Source: Ypsolopha sequella (lineage: Eukaryota; Arthropoda; Insecta; Lepidoptera; Ypsolophidae). Taken from it: a DNA stretch of 64,000 nucleotides. Positions 51,001 through 63,000 of this stretch are shown piece by piece. Each line of letters opens with the position of its first letter. The first letter of the stretch is position 1. A program made the translations under genes and the position numbers. Location: the NCBI GenBank assembly GCA_934047225.1, contig OW203986.1:11225221-11289220 (forward strand), given 5' to 3'. The notes beneath the pieces were generated by a model. It had not been told where the DNA came from. It ran no database searches and saw only the letters and a list, made by a program, of their open reading frames with translations.

Positions 51001-54000
51001 CAATAGAAATATGAAGGGGTGTTACCTAAATCCAAAATTTTTTTCTCCACAAAATATTTCAGTATTAGCTAAAAACACACTAATTTGTTGTTTCGCTTCG
51101 ACATCACTAGTATTACGCGTCCAAGAAAAAGAGGCCAAAGAGCCAACATATAAACGCCTCTATGAAAAGCAAATAATGTCTTTGCCATTACTCGTCCAGC
51201 ACAATAAGTCTAATGGCATTAGACTTATTGTGCTGGACGAGTAATAAAAAAAAGTTGCTAGGGTATGCCATCCTCTTAAGTTGGATACATTAAATACACA
51301 TTCGTTACATTAAATGCGGCGTCCATTTCACTAATGAAATGTTTTCCCTGACTTGCGATGCCACGTCGTCAACAACGTTATTTACGGCGCCGGCACGAAT
51401 TAGCTAGATTAAAAATTTCAACCCCTAATAGGTAGATGAGGAATAAATTATGCTTCGTTTCATGTCACTTCACAATAACATGGACTTACGTGCAGGCATT
51501 CGTTGAGGGAATCTTTGAACTATGCACGTAAATAAGTTCTATCCATGGGGTTATTAAACACAACCATTGTTTACTATACTATTTCAACATTCTACAAGGC
51601 GTAACCATATTTGAAGAGCTTATTCAGTCAATGGTATAGAACAACTTTTACTATGGAGCCAACCCTGAAATCTCAAAAAAAAATCTGCCCTTCCATACAT
51701 TTCAGCCGAGCGGCATTGCATTTTTCTATGAAACAGTTAATTTTTTTTTTTCGAGATACAGGGTTTGCTCCATAGTAAAAGTTGTTCTATACCATTGACT
51801 GAATAAGCTCTTCAAAGATGGTTACCCCTTTCTGTTACACGTTGTGTATATATTCTCATCAGTATTTATAATTACTAAATGTATTTCAGAAGCGATTGCG
51901 GTACAAAAACGAATCATTTCGGCACAGATAACCAATTCAAGTACCGAGTTCAAGTACAATGAAACTTCAAAATTGATTCTTCACACGAGACTTTAGTAGG
52001 CTTGTTGCTGCCACTGGTCATTGGTATTACGTGTGGGCACCGAACGCAGTTTTCGAAGCACGCTTTAGGTTGACCTAGTTTAGATTCACTTCAGTGTTGC
52101 CAGACCGCGGGCAATTGCCCACGCCATGGGCAATTTTAGGATTTTTCTGGAAAAAGGGCAAAAAGGGCGGAAAGGTCTTGAATACGGTAAAATATGGGCA
52201 ATTTTGGAAATGATATTATGTTAGGTTATGTTAAAACATTTTCGGTGATATATAGCTATAATATAGTGAATAAAACGATATGAAGTAAAATGAAAAAATC
52301 GGAATATTTTACCTTTTTTACTCCAGCCGTAGTACTCGTACAGTGTCAGCGGTTGGCGTCGCACCGTCCGTTCGCGTCGCGGTTCCCGTTCACACTAACT
52401 TCACGTTGGAGTTGTCAAAGTATGTTGATGCCATAGACAAAATTTCTTCAAAGGGCGGGAGTTTTCGAAAAATTTAGTTTGTTCAAGGTTTGTTCAAAGG
52501 GTGTCAAGGTACTACATGTACATTTTTCTACACGTCGTTGTTTTAACGATTATGAGCGATTTTGTGTCGGAAAGGGCAATTTTTACAATCTGCGTGGGTA
52601 AAAGTTTGGATCGGGTCTGGCAACACTGATTCACTTGCTCGGTACTGCATGCAGACGTTAGATATTGGCGGTGCCAAAACAGGAAAATTGTCGCCGTACT
52701 GGAATTTCCTCGGTAACCTACTTGCCTATATTTTCATTACGAAAAGTTTGTGGTATTTACCTACGCAGAGTTGCACTCTGCTTTCTTGGTTCTGTTTTAT
52801 TTTCGAGAATAATGTTACGCATTGAAATATTGTAATTGATTTTTGATGCTTTAATTTATTGTGTAATTTGAAAAATTCACCGTCATTTTGACGTATGACT
52901 AATAAAATGGTATTACAATCAGTTTTTACGACGAAAAATATGCTATTTATAAATAGTACCTACTATGCAGTCATAGACATCATAATACATGCAATGCTTA
53001 TTCTTATTTATTTATTTAATTTATTTATTTACTTAAATGGTTAGTATTACAGAAAAACTTAATTAGGCCTATCCTAGGGTTAGTAAAATACAAAATAGAG
53101 AAAAAAAAAAATGGGGCTAATAATACCCAAAGCAGGCTTCCGACACATTAACAGATTCTTTCTCAGACTGTAAAACTAACAACCTAGCACATAATAATAA
53201 TTTCGAATATGTGTGCTCCGATACTAGAATTCTCCGTAACACGGAAGCACTATGAAGTTCTTATCTTTAGGGTTTTTGCCCAAAGGGAAAAACGAAACCC
53301 TATTAATGTCACTCTGCTGTCTGTCTGCGTGTAACGGGTCTCTAGCTCCTAGAAAGAATGAATTACAGACCAGAAATTTGGATATTTAGGTAGCGTTCCT
53401 AAACTCCAAGGTAAAGGTAAAAATTAACTGTCACCTGTTCCACAACCACCCGAGTGAAAACGAATAGTTCATAAACCTTGCCAGAAATGTGAAATTCACT
53501 TTGACAGTATAAATTTTACATTTACCCAGGCGTTTAGGAACGCTACCTCAGTGTGCAATGTTGATCCTAAACCGAATATTGAATTATACATTCAAAAAAG
53601 TTGCGAATGTCATTGTCTAGAGCAGGGGTGTCCAACATAATTCTATGGTGGGCCAGATTAGATATTTTTACAATGTGGCGGGCTAAAATAGATATTTTGT
53701 CTTTGAGAAATGCAGGAGAGCAGATGTAAATAAAACACAAATTTACCATGAAATATATTGAAATTATAGGTTGCTTTTGTATACAAATAAGAATATACAT
53801 TTTTTTTTGGAATTTGGGTTAACTGAGAGGTAGAGGGAGTACGTGTAGTTTGACATTGAATGATAGAGTAATATTTTATATAGAGTCAGAGTGTATGAAA
53901 ACAACTGCGTTCGCGGGCCGGATTGAGCGAGCCACACTGTGGCCCGGGGGTCGTATGTTGGACGGACCTGGTCTAGAGCTTAATTTTTAAGATACAAATA

Positions 54001-57000
54001 TATTTTTTGTTCCTTTTTAATTCAAAAATAAAGTCAAAGTTGTCAGTTTGAGAACATTTTTGTTACGGAGTCTCAAAAACCAAACTAAGATAGGAATTTG
54101 GAATTGCGGTATATACTGTATTACTTAAGTGCAAAACTTAACTTTATGTTTCTTGTTTAGAAATTTAAAACTGAAAAGCATTTTGGTCTGTGGCATTTGA
54201 CGCTAATACTTCAGTATTAGTGAGGTTTACAAAGTAAGAGTTTGAAATTGTATACACAATTAGTCATGATCTTCTCAAAACCAACTTAACATGCTGTTTT
54301 AGCTTTGTCTGGACAAGATCATGACTAATTGTGCATTAAATTTCAAACTCATGCTTTATAAACCTCACTAATACTGAACTATTGGCGTCAACTGCCACGT
54401 ACCAAAATGTTTTTCAATTTTTAACTTCTAAAAAATAAAAACAAAGTTACGTTACGCACTTTGCGCTAAGCAACTGACGTTTAAGAAGATGGCATACTCT
54501 AGCAACTTTTTTTATTACCCGTCCAGCACAATAAGTCTAATGGCAAAGACTTTATTTGCTTTCCATAGAGGCGATTATATGTTGGTTCTTTGGCCTCTTT
54601 TTCTTAGACGCGTAATACTAGTGATCACGCAGCGAAACAACAAATTGGTATGTGTTTAGCTATTACTGAAATATTTTGTAGGGGAAAAAATATTGAATTT
54701 AGGTGATATACCTTCATATTTCTATTACCTATTTTATGAAAAAGAAATCAAGTTAATCTCTTAACCGCGTTCTTCAAGCGAACGTTTGAAAACCAAACAT
54801 AAAGAGGTTGCAAAACATTTTTTTTGACGAAAGTATAAATCTTAGTACATTGTTTATACGTAAGATCCCTAGAGAAAAGAATAATAAACCAAATATATTT
54901 TTTTCAATACAAGGAGAGTCCGAATTTCTTCAAACGAAACCTAGATAGACTGGAGTTGGTCATGCTCTAGGCTCAGGTACAGTCTTAAGTTGCTTAAACG
55001 TTTAAGGTCAGAAGAGAGGTCAAAAAACCTGCTTGATTAGTTAAAAAAATCACTGTTGGTTGTGTCTGCCTCAAGACATATCATTTCAAAAAATATCGTC
55101 GAATGAAACATAGAATGACTCAGCTCCACACCTAGAAATTCCATGTTGATGTTTTTATGCAGTATTGATTTTGATTATCTTTATTTCAGGATGCATGTAC
55201 AGTATGGCAGCCTTCGGGCCGGTTCTCGGATTCCTTCTGGGAGCGTACCTACTATCCTTCCACATGGACTCATTCTCTGGCACGATCATTTCTATCGGTA
55301 AGTCTAACCTATGAATAAAGATAGTCTTTCGTTTTGCAGAACAGTTCAAGCAAGAGTTGGATCTACTAATAAGTAATGCTCTTGGCAACTTCTATATTTA
55401 AGGTGAAGACAATAATATTTGTCGCGCATCGCCTCAACGACCATTTCGCATGACTTTGGGTGTGGGTGGTTATCAGATTAAACAAAATAAACACACTCAG
55501 CTATCGTGAGTAAGTCGGTTATGTAAATAAGTAGAATAAACCAATCACCATAGTACATACCATGGTGGTTTATAGTGGCCTGAAGTTAGCTGCACAATCA
55601 CGTTTGACAGCCAATTTTTCCCCACGATTTTTGACGTTTGTTGAGGGTTTATAGTGGAAAATAATAGTTTATTGTGATCTGATGACCGCACCCTTTGACA
55701 AGCATCCATAATTTCTGATGCTCTTCTTTGTCTATTTTGACAGGTTAAAAATGGTCGTTTAACACACAGCAATCGCTGCGGCTATGCGTGGTTGTTAAGG
55801 TGGATGATCCAAGGCAGTTTTTATAGAAATCTTGTGGGAACCAATAACGACGATAAAAGTAGTATAGTTTCGTTTTGTTACTTTTTTCTACACGTTCAAA
55901 TAATTTTATACTCGCAAATAATCAGTTCTTTTTTTAAACAAAATGTTATAACCTTCTAATTTTGCAATTTAAAACTTCCATACATTGGATTACGAAAGTT
56001 TTAAATAGCAAAATTAGATTGTTAAACAGTTTGCTTGTAAAAAAACTGATTATTCGCGGGTGTAAAGTTGATGGAACGTGTGGAAAAAGGTAACAGAATG
56101 AAATAATAATACTTCTGTCGTTGTAATTGGTTCCCAAAAGTTTGTATGAAATTGCCTTGGACCATCCACCACGCGACATATAGAGTGTTAAATTTCATCC
56201 GCATGACTTAACCTCATCTTAAGGGGAACGAAAATACAAACAGAAATAAAATGTCAGCTTTCGGATGATTTTGTTGCAATAATTAGGTTACGTATAGCCA
56301 TAAAAAAAATACATGTTTTTGGTTGAACTTTAAGGTATTCATTTTCCACAAACCACGTTAATCGATTCATATTTGTACTGTCAACGAATTTTTTTGTAAC
56401 CCTCTATTGCACACTTCTTATCGATTTTGTTTCAGGTATCGCTTTCGCGATTTTGTTGGTTTTTTTTTAATAACATTAGTGTGAATGATATCTATTCATT
56501 TTCCAAATACCACGTTATTCGGGTCAAAAAAAGCACCCCCTTTTTCCAAAAATACGTAAAACCACTGATGCAGTCAGCGGCAGCAAGATATTGTCAGTCT
56601 ACGCCTAGCATTGGCGCCTGTAAGACGTGGAACCTGTGCCCTTTTTTGCAAGCTATAAATATCTCCCAAAACTACTTCAAAACACATTGAAATTAATTTT
56701 ATAAAGTAATATTTCGAGGAGCATCATATTCCTGCCGTTAAAAACTTAACAAAATATGCGTATGAGTGATTTAGCTACATCGTGCCATAGTCATAACAAC
56801 AAAACTGAATGAATTTGGAATGAATTCATACTTTTATGCGGGAAAATAATATATGTTACTCTAAAAGAATAATTTTGTGATCGTTATTGAAACCCAAATT
56901 AATTTACTTATACTTACTGAGATCTGTAACAAAGGTCAATCACCTTTTCGTGAAATTACCCTCTAGTATTGGCTCACCATTTCAGGTCCAATAAGTAAAG

Positions 57001-60000
57001 CTTTTTGCAAATTATATAGGTACACTTACTTGGGATAAATCGCCAAGTATTTAAAATATAGAAATTTATTTTGAAATATTTACAGTGCATGGCAAAATTA
57101 TTAGATCGTAGATAATCCTGTCGGTACATGTTCAGGTTCTGTTACGCAAAATGAAAACAATGAAACTCTTTTAGGATTAATTTGTTATCCCTATGTTTGT
57201 CTGTCTGTCCGTTTGTCTAGACAATTTTTTCTGCGTAAAATTAATAAATACCAAGATAAACGGCCCTCTATAGAGCTGTAAAAACATGCTTTTGACGTTT
57301 TTATTTATATTACGTTTTAGGTTTTTTTTTTTACGTGTTTCATACAAATTTTCTCACTATTAAAATGTAGGGATGAACACTTGAGATAATATTTTGCATT
57401 TAAAAGTCAACACAGAAAGGAATTGTTGAATAAATAATGTAAAAAATATAAAAACCATGTTGTTCTATTCTAAAGGGATTAATTATCTACTGTTCAATGT
57501 GGCGATAGCTTTGTTATTTTTTTCCTTGAATTATTTTTTTCTAAGATAACAAATAGTTTAATACAAGGTTTTCCTTAAGAGGTCCCTTTACCCCTGTATT
57601 TTTCTTAAAATTCATACAATAGGTATAAACCGAATGTGAAGTCTACAGCTTATTTTCTTCATATCTTTTTTCATGAGTATATTCTAGTGACATCTAACTA
57701 CGTCTCTATATAGCCCAAAAAGCAAAATTTGATAAAACACCATCATAGTAGCTGTCAGGATATCGTCAATATTGCCTCGTTTTTACGCAAAGTTTAACAA
57801 GTTTGTATATTTTTATCTATACTGGAAATAAAAAAGAGAGAAATACAGGCGTCGTTCATATTAAGATGACTAAGTTTACACACTTTGCTATGTATAAACA
57901 GTTACCGTTTCATGGAAAACTGTTTTTACCTGAAACCATTTCACAAATTCAATTAACTTATTTTGAATATCTTGTCATCTTGCACTTCTTGATGAGAAAT
58001 ACAATTTCAATTAGTAAAAATACAACTTTTAGTTAAGAAAACTTATAGTTAAAAGTCTGCTGTATGCATAAACATATTTTTAATTATATTACAATAGTAA
58101 TAAAATAATTGGCTTATCCGTCGTCGTGATACCAGCCGTAAATTTCTTAAATAATCTGATATCACGCTTATGGAAAACCCAATTATTTTGAAGATACCAT
58201 TATATCATTAAAATATGTTTATGCATATAGCAAACTTTTAACAATAAATTGTCTTAGCTAAAAGTTGTACTTTACCGTTATAATTATTTCTTAATATTTT
58301 GTTACAAATTCGGAGAAATAGCCCTTAAGGAAAACCTTGTATGAAAATATTTGTTATCTTTGTAACAAAGAAAAAAAAAAAATAAACAAAGCTATCGCCA
58401 CATTGAACAAACAGTAAATTATTAATCCCTTTAGAATAGAACGATATGGTTTTTATATTTTTTACATTATTTGTTCTACAGTTCCTTTCTGTGCTTTCTT
58501 TCAAATGCAAAATATTATGTCAAGTGTTGATCTCTATATTTTCATAAGGAGAAAATTTGTATGAAAAAGTTAAACAAAAGGCCATAAAAACGTTATAATA
58601 TGTATGTTTTACAGGGCTGTAAATATTGGCATTTATTGATTTTACTCAGAAAAATTGCCTAGACAAACGGACAAACATAGGGACAGCAAATTAATCCTAA
58701 AAGAGTTTTGTTTTTTCATTTTGTGTAAAGGGACCTGAACATTTCAAACTATGATACAAATAAATTTCTATATTTTAAACACTTGGCGATTTATCCCAAG
58801 GGTAAACAGGTGTCCCAAAAGTCAACGCTTTCCGTTGGAAGGCTGGTAGGCCAGCTCATGACTGACCAGAATATCAAATTATGACCTCAGCAAAAAGTAG
58901 ATAGTCTTCGAGTTGATGGTACTTTTATAAATTCGAATAGATTTTTGAGAGTCAAAGCTAACCAGTTCTAAATTCTAAGAATAAAATTTTTGTTGCGCAA
59001 CTCTGAATAGTCCTGCTATTGATAAAGTCAAAAATAAACCTTGAAATGCTGTAACATCAGGAAGAAAAAATAAAAACCCAATTTATGAGCAATTTTTTGT
59101 AATTAGGTTAGTTCGACACCACACCCTGAAAAAATGTTCTATGTTAGTTTTGCAAATTGTCTTAAATAACGGCTCATAAAATATTGTTTTTCAAATGATC
59201 TGGCAATTTCTGTGTATTACTTTTGAAAAAAAAGTTATTGCTATTTTACTACCAAAGGAGCTGCTGCGTATTTTTTTAAATAATTAGAATTTAGAATGAA
59301 AGAGTGGCGGGCAGTAAATTATTTGACGTTCATTAGAAATGCCATTTAACACGCGTTAGAGTGAGATAAATAGTGACGCTATTTAAAATGAGTTGGAATG
59401 AGATAGTAACGCATTTAAACGTAGTTGAATGAGAGAGGCATAATTGATATAGGCTACAGTAAGATAGATAGTGACGTGGTGCATTCCTTCTGAGAATATT
59501 TGTTAGTTTCCACTTTTTGTAATAACAACTTTAGTAAAATTTTTTTGTAAAGAAATTTTTGGTCCAATTTATTTTCCCGCAAGTGTAAAACCAGCTCAAC
59601 GGGCGAAAAATATTTAAAGAATGGGTAATGGTGACAATTAACCGTCACGGTATTATTATGTATCTCGAAAGGAGTGTCTGAAATGTTCTGAGGGTCAACT
59701 GATAAATCAAACACTCAAAAAACCACTTTTAGCCGACCATAATAAATTTACGTCCCGACGTGATAGCAAGTAGGATCAATGCCGTGTGACGATGATCGAA
59801 GTACACTAATAAATTAGATAAAATAAAATACGTATTACTTTTGACCCTGCCTCGTCCACTCTATTCGTATTTTTGCTATGGTGACGCGAGCTTAGAGACC
59901 GGGACGAATTTCCCCCCGCGCGCAAACGTAACATGAATTAAGCCACGCCCGGAACTGGTTTTTGTTTTGGCTATTTCATACTCTTAATTAGGTTCTCACT

Positions 60001-63000
60001 GCGATACACGTGGGTGTAATTTTCATCCCACGAGCGAATTGCGTATTTGCGTGGATAAAAATATTTTTCAAGTACAGTGAGGTCAGAGTTCGAGATTAAC
60101 TTTTTGTGCCAAGACTGCCAAGTGTTATTGTGACCCGTATGAGTTCGTGTGGTGGATGATAACGTTCGGAATAAAAATAAGGCCAAGAGCGAGATGGGCT
60201 CCCACAATTAGGGTTCCGTCGTACCAATACTACAACGAGCAGTCAATAGATCAAATTAAAAGGTTTTCTTTCGGCAACTATTACAGTTTCGTCATTTCAA
60301 TACCGTATTTGTTCCATGATAACCTTTCCTAAATAAAACGCAAATATTAAACAAAATTCCTAATAATTAAACAACCCTCCTAATAATAACTTACGATTCC
60401 GGAAAGAAATGAAAACATGTCGCGTGCCGCGGGATAAATTTTATGTAAGTTAATAGGTCTAATTTTCTTATTATTAATTCAACTTACAGTAGTTAAAAAT
60501 CCAATCTTCCTCATTTACAAATCAATCATGCTAGAAACCATAGCCATAGAAGAAATAATAGCAGTACCCATATTCAACTGTAACTAATCTGAAAACTTTC
60601 CTTCCAGACCCGGGCGACCACCGCTGGGTGGGCATGTGGTGGGGCGGCTATATCCTCTTTGGGCTACTTCTCATCTTGGTTGCCATTCCCTTCTTCTCCT
60701 TCCCCAAGGTCCTCGTCCGAGAAAAGGAGAAGATCCGACTGGTGGAGAAGGCTGCCGCCGCCGCCGGCACCTCCGCACCCAAAACACCTGCCAAACCACA
60801 GAGTGGTATGAAAGACACTGGATATGGGAAAGACATAAAGGGTAAGCACAACAATTTAGATTTATGACTTACCTATTACGATCCTAAGCGGCATAGTAAT
60901 AAAGACTAGATTTTATGCCGTGATAACTTAGCCTACTTATTTTATTGTTATAGTAAACATAAAATAAGATAAAATACTATTCAAATTGTAATAAAAGTAG
61001 GTATACAGCGGTTTAGCTATCGTAAATGGACGTTGCCTTTTATGTCGTGCTTTAGTGGCTGTTCAAAGTTTGATAAGCACACTAAATTATGATGGATAAC
61101 AGAATGGTTTGTAAATTTAACGACTCCCACGCAGATTTTAGGATTGATTAGGTTGCTAACCGTCCTATTTTCCCAGGACATGTCCTGGTTTTTTAGGTAT
61201 CCTGGATAGTTTTTAAGTAGCGTTCTGGTAACATTCAAAATTTCGCACGCTACAATAGACATTACGTTTCATCAACAAAATATTATAAAGGACTAAAAAT
61301 ACTTCTTGGTTGCTTCTTATATGATGTGATTGAAAATACATTATCAAAAATTTTAATTGGTATAGTCGAGTTACACTGACACTGTTTTCATTGCGTTATT
61401 TATAGTTAATAACCTAACTATTGCTCTTATACTGCTTTCTGTTTATAAACCGAAATATCCTGGTATGTGCACCACATACCAGAAAAATCAAGCGCAAGAT
61501 TCATGTTTCTTGTTGTAACTTGTATCTTTCTCTTTTCAATCGTTTTTTTTAACTTCAGTGGAATAAATAGATCAATTTAGGTATGTAATTTCAATAATAC
61601 ATATTTTCGTGCTTTTAAGCTGATTTTATAAGGATTGTAGTATTTATAGAAAATGACGTAATCATATTAGGTTGAATGGTCGAATCCGTGTCAGACTTAA
61701 AGATGCGTTCAAGAAATATAGGTATTTTTTCGTATTGAAATGTGTGATGATGACGTCACTGAAGGTCAAATTGAACACATCACTTTTTTTCATTTAATAA
61801 AGGATATGCATGCTTATTTTAATATCTGTATACCAAAAGCTATTCCTCGAAACGGTTTTCGAATCGTAAATATTTACGAAAAAAATATGAGACCTAATCT
61901 TTTATTCATGCACTTGCACTTAACTGTTTTTGTCCCTTTCTAATGCATATGGAGAAAAAATTAACCAGATGCGGTCCACCCATCGGAAATATCTACGACC
62001 TCAGTTTACCCGCAAAGGTAGGTAGAGCCCCTGCGGGAGGGGGTTTCGGGTTCGCAGATATTTCCGACGGGTTATACCTACAATACCGACAAAATAATTT
62101 TGGTTGGAGGTTATTCGCAGTATTTACGCAAAAAACAATTGTATTTATTAGTTTTTGTGCAATATTTAGGCAATGTGCAATTTTATGAGCTTTTAATTCA
62201 AATTCAAATAGTTTATTTTGCAAAGTAGGTATATACGTAGGTATATACGAGCCCCCAGCACGAATCCAGGCGGCCGACCAAATCCCATCCTATATACTAC
62301 ATACTAATAGGTTACATATATAAATCCAAAATAGTGTTTTTAATTCGAAATAACCCGATTTTTATTAAAAGTTTAATGTCAAATGTGTATTGGATTGGAG
62401 CCATTGCGTTTTGTAAGTAGTTTTTTGTAACTAGATTTTTATATCACATCATAAAAGTTATAGCTTTAAACAGATAATTTTATGCGTTTCATAAAATATA
62501 AAAAAAAACGCAATTCTATAATTTCGCGCCATTTCTCGCAACTTCTAGCTGCTTTTAGCAGCTGCTAGCTGAAGCGGCACTTGGCCCGGAAAACATCAAA
62601 GCAGGAGAAGGATTCTGATTGGTTATCTAAGCGGTGTTATAATAATTGGGCCAATCACAGCGCAAAATTGAGGTGTTATAATGTAATATCAAACAATTTA
62701 GGTACTTATGAAACCGCTTTTGATGCTGTAATTACCTTATTGCAGTATGGGAGTAGAAAAAAAATGTATATGTATGGGCCTTTGTCTTTTCACATCTCAT
62801 AACATGCAGCATGTATAGGTTATTGTCTTACTATAGTGTTATATATATCTCCGTAGTAATAATTCAATAGAGATTATTACTAGCTTTTATTTAACTTCAC
62901 TTGTTAGTTAATACAGGTATGTCTTGGTCAAATCTTGCAACTGAATTTCAAACCAGTTCCCCCCAAACGATTGGCTAAACATTTGCACGTACGCTTATCA

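Noticed and set aside
52562..52825. 87-codon plus-strand frame
   Set aside because: It starts inside the hAT MITE and runs across its target duplication into unrelated intron.
60628..60867. A separate 79-codon small membrane protein
   Set aside because: It is exon 8 of the Oatp gene read through into its intron; the splice sites and frame fit the transporter.
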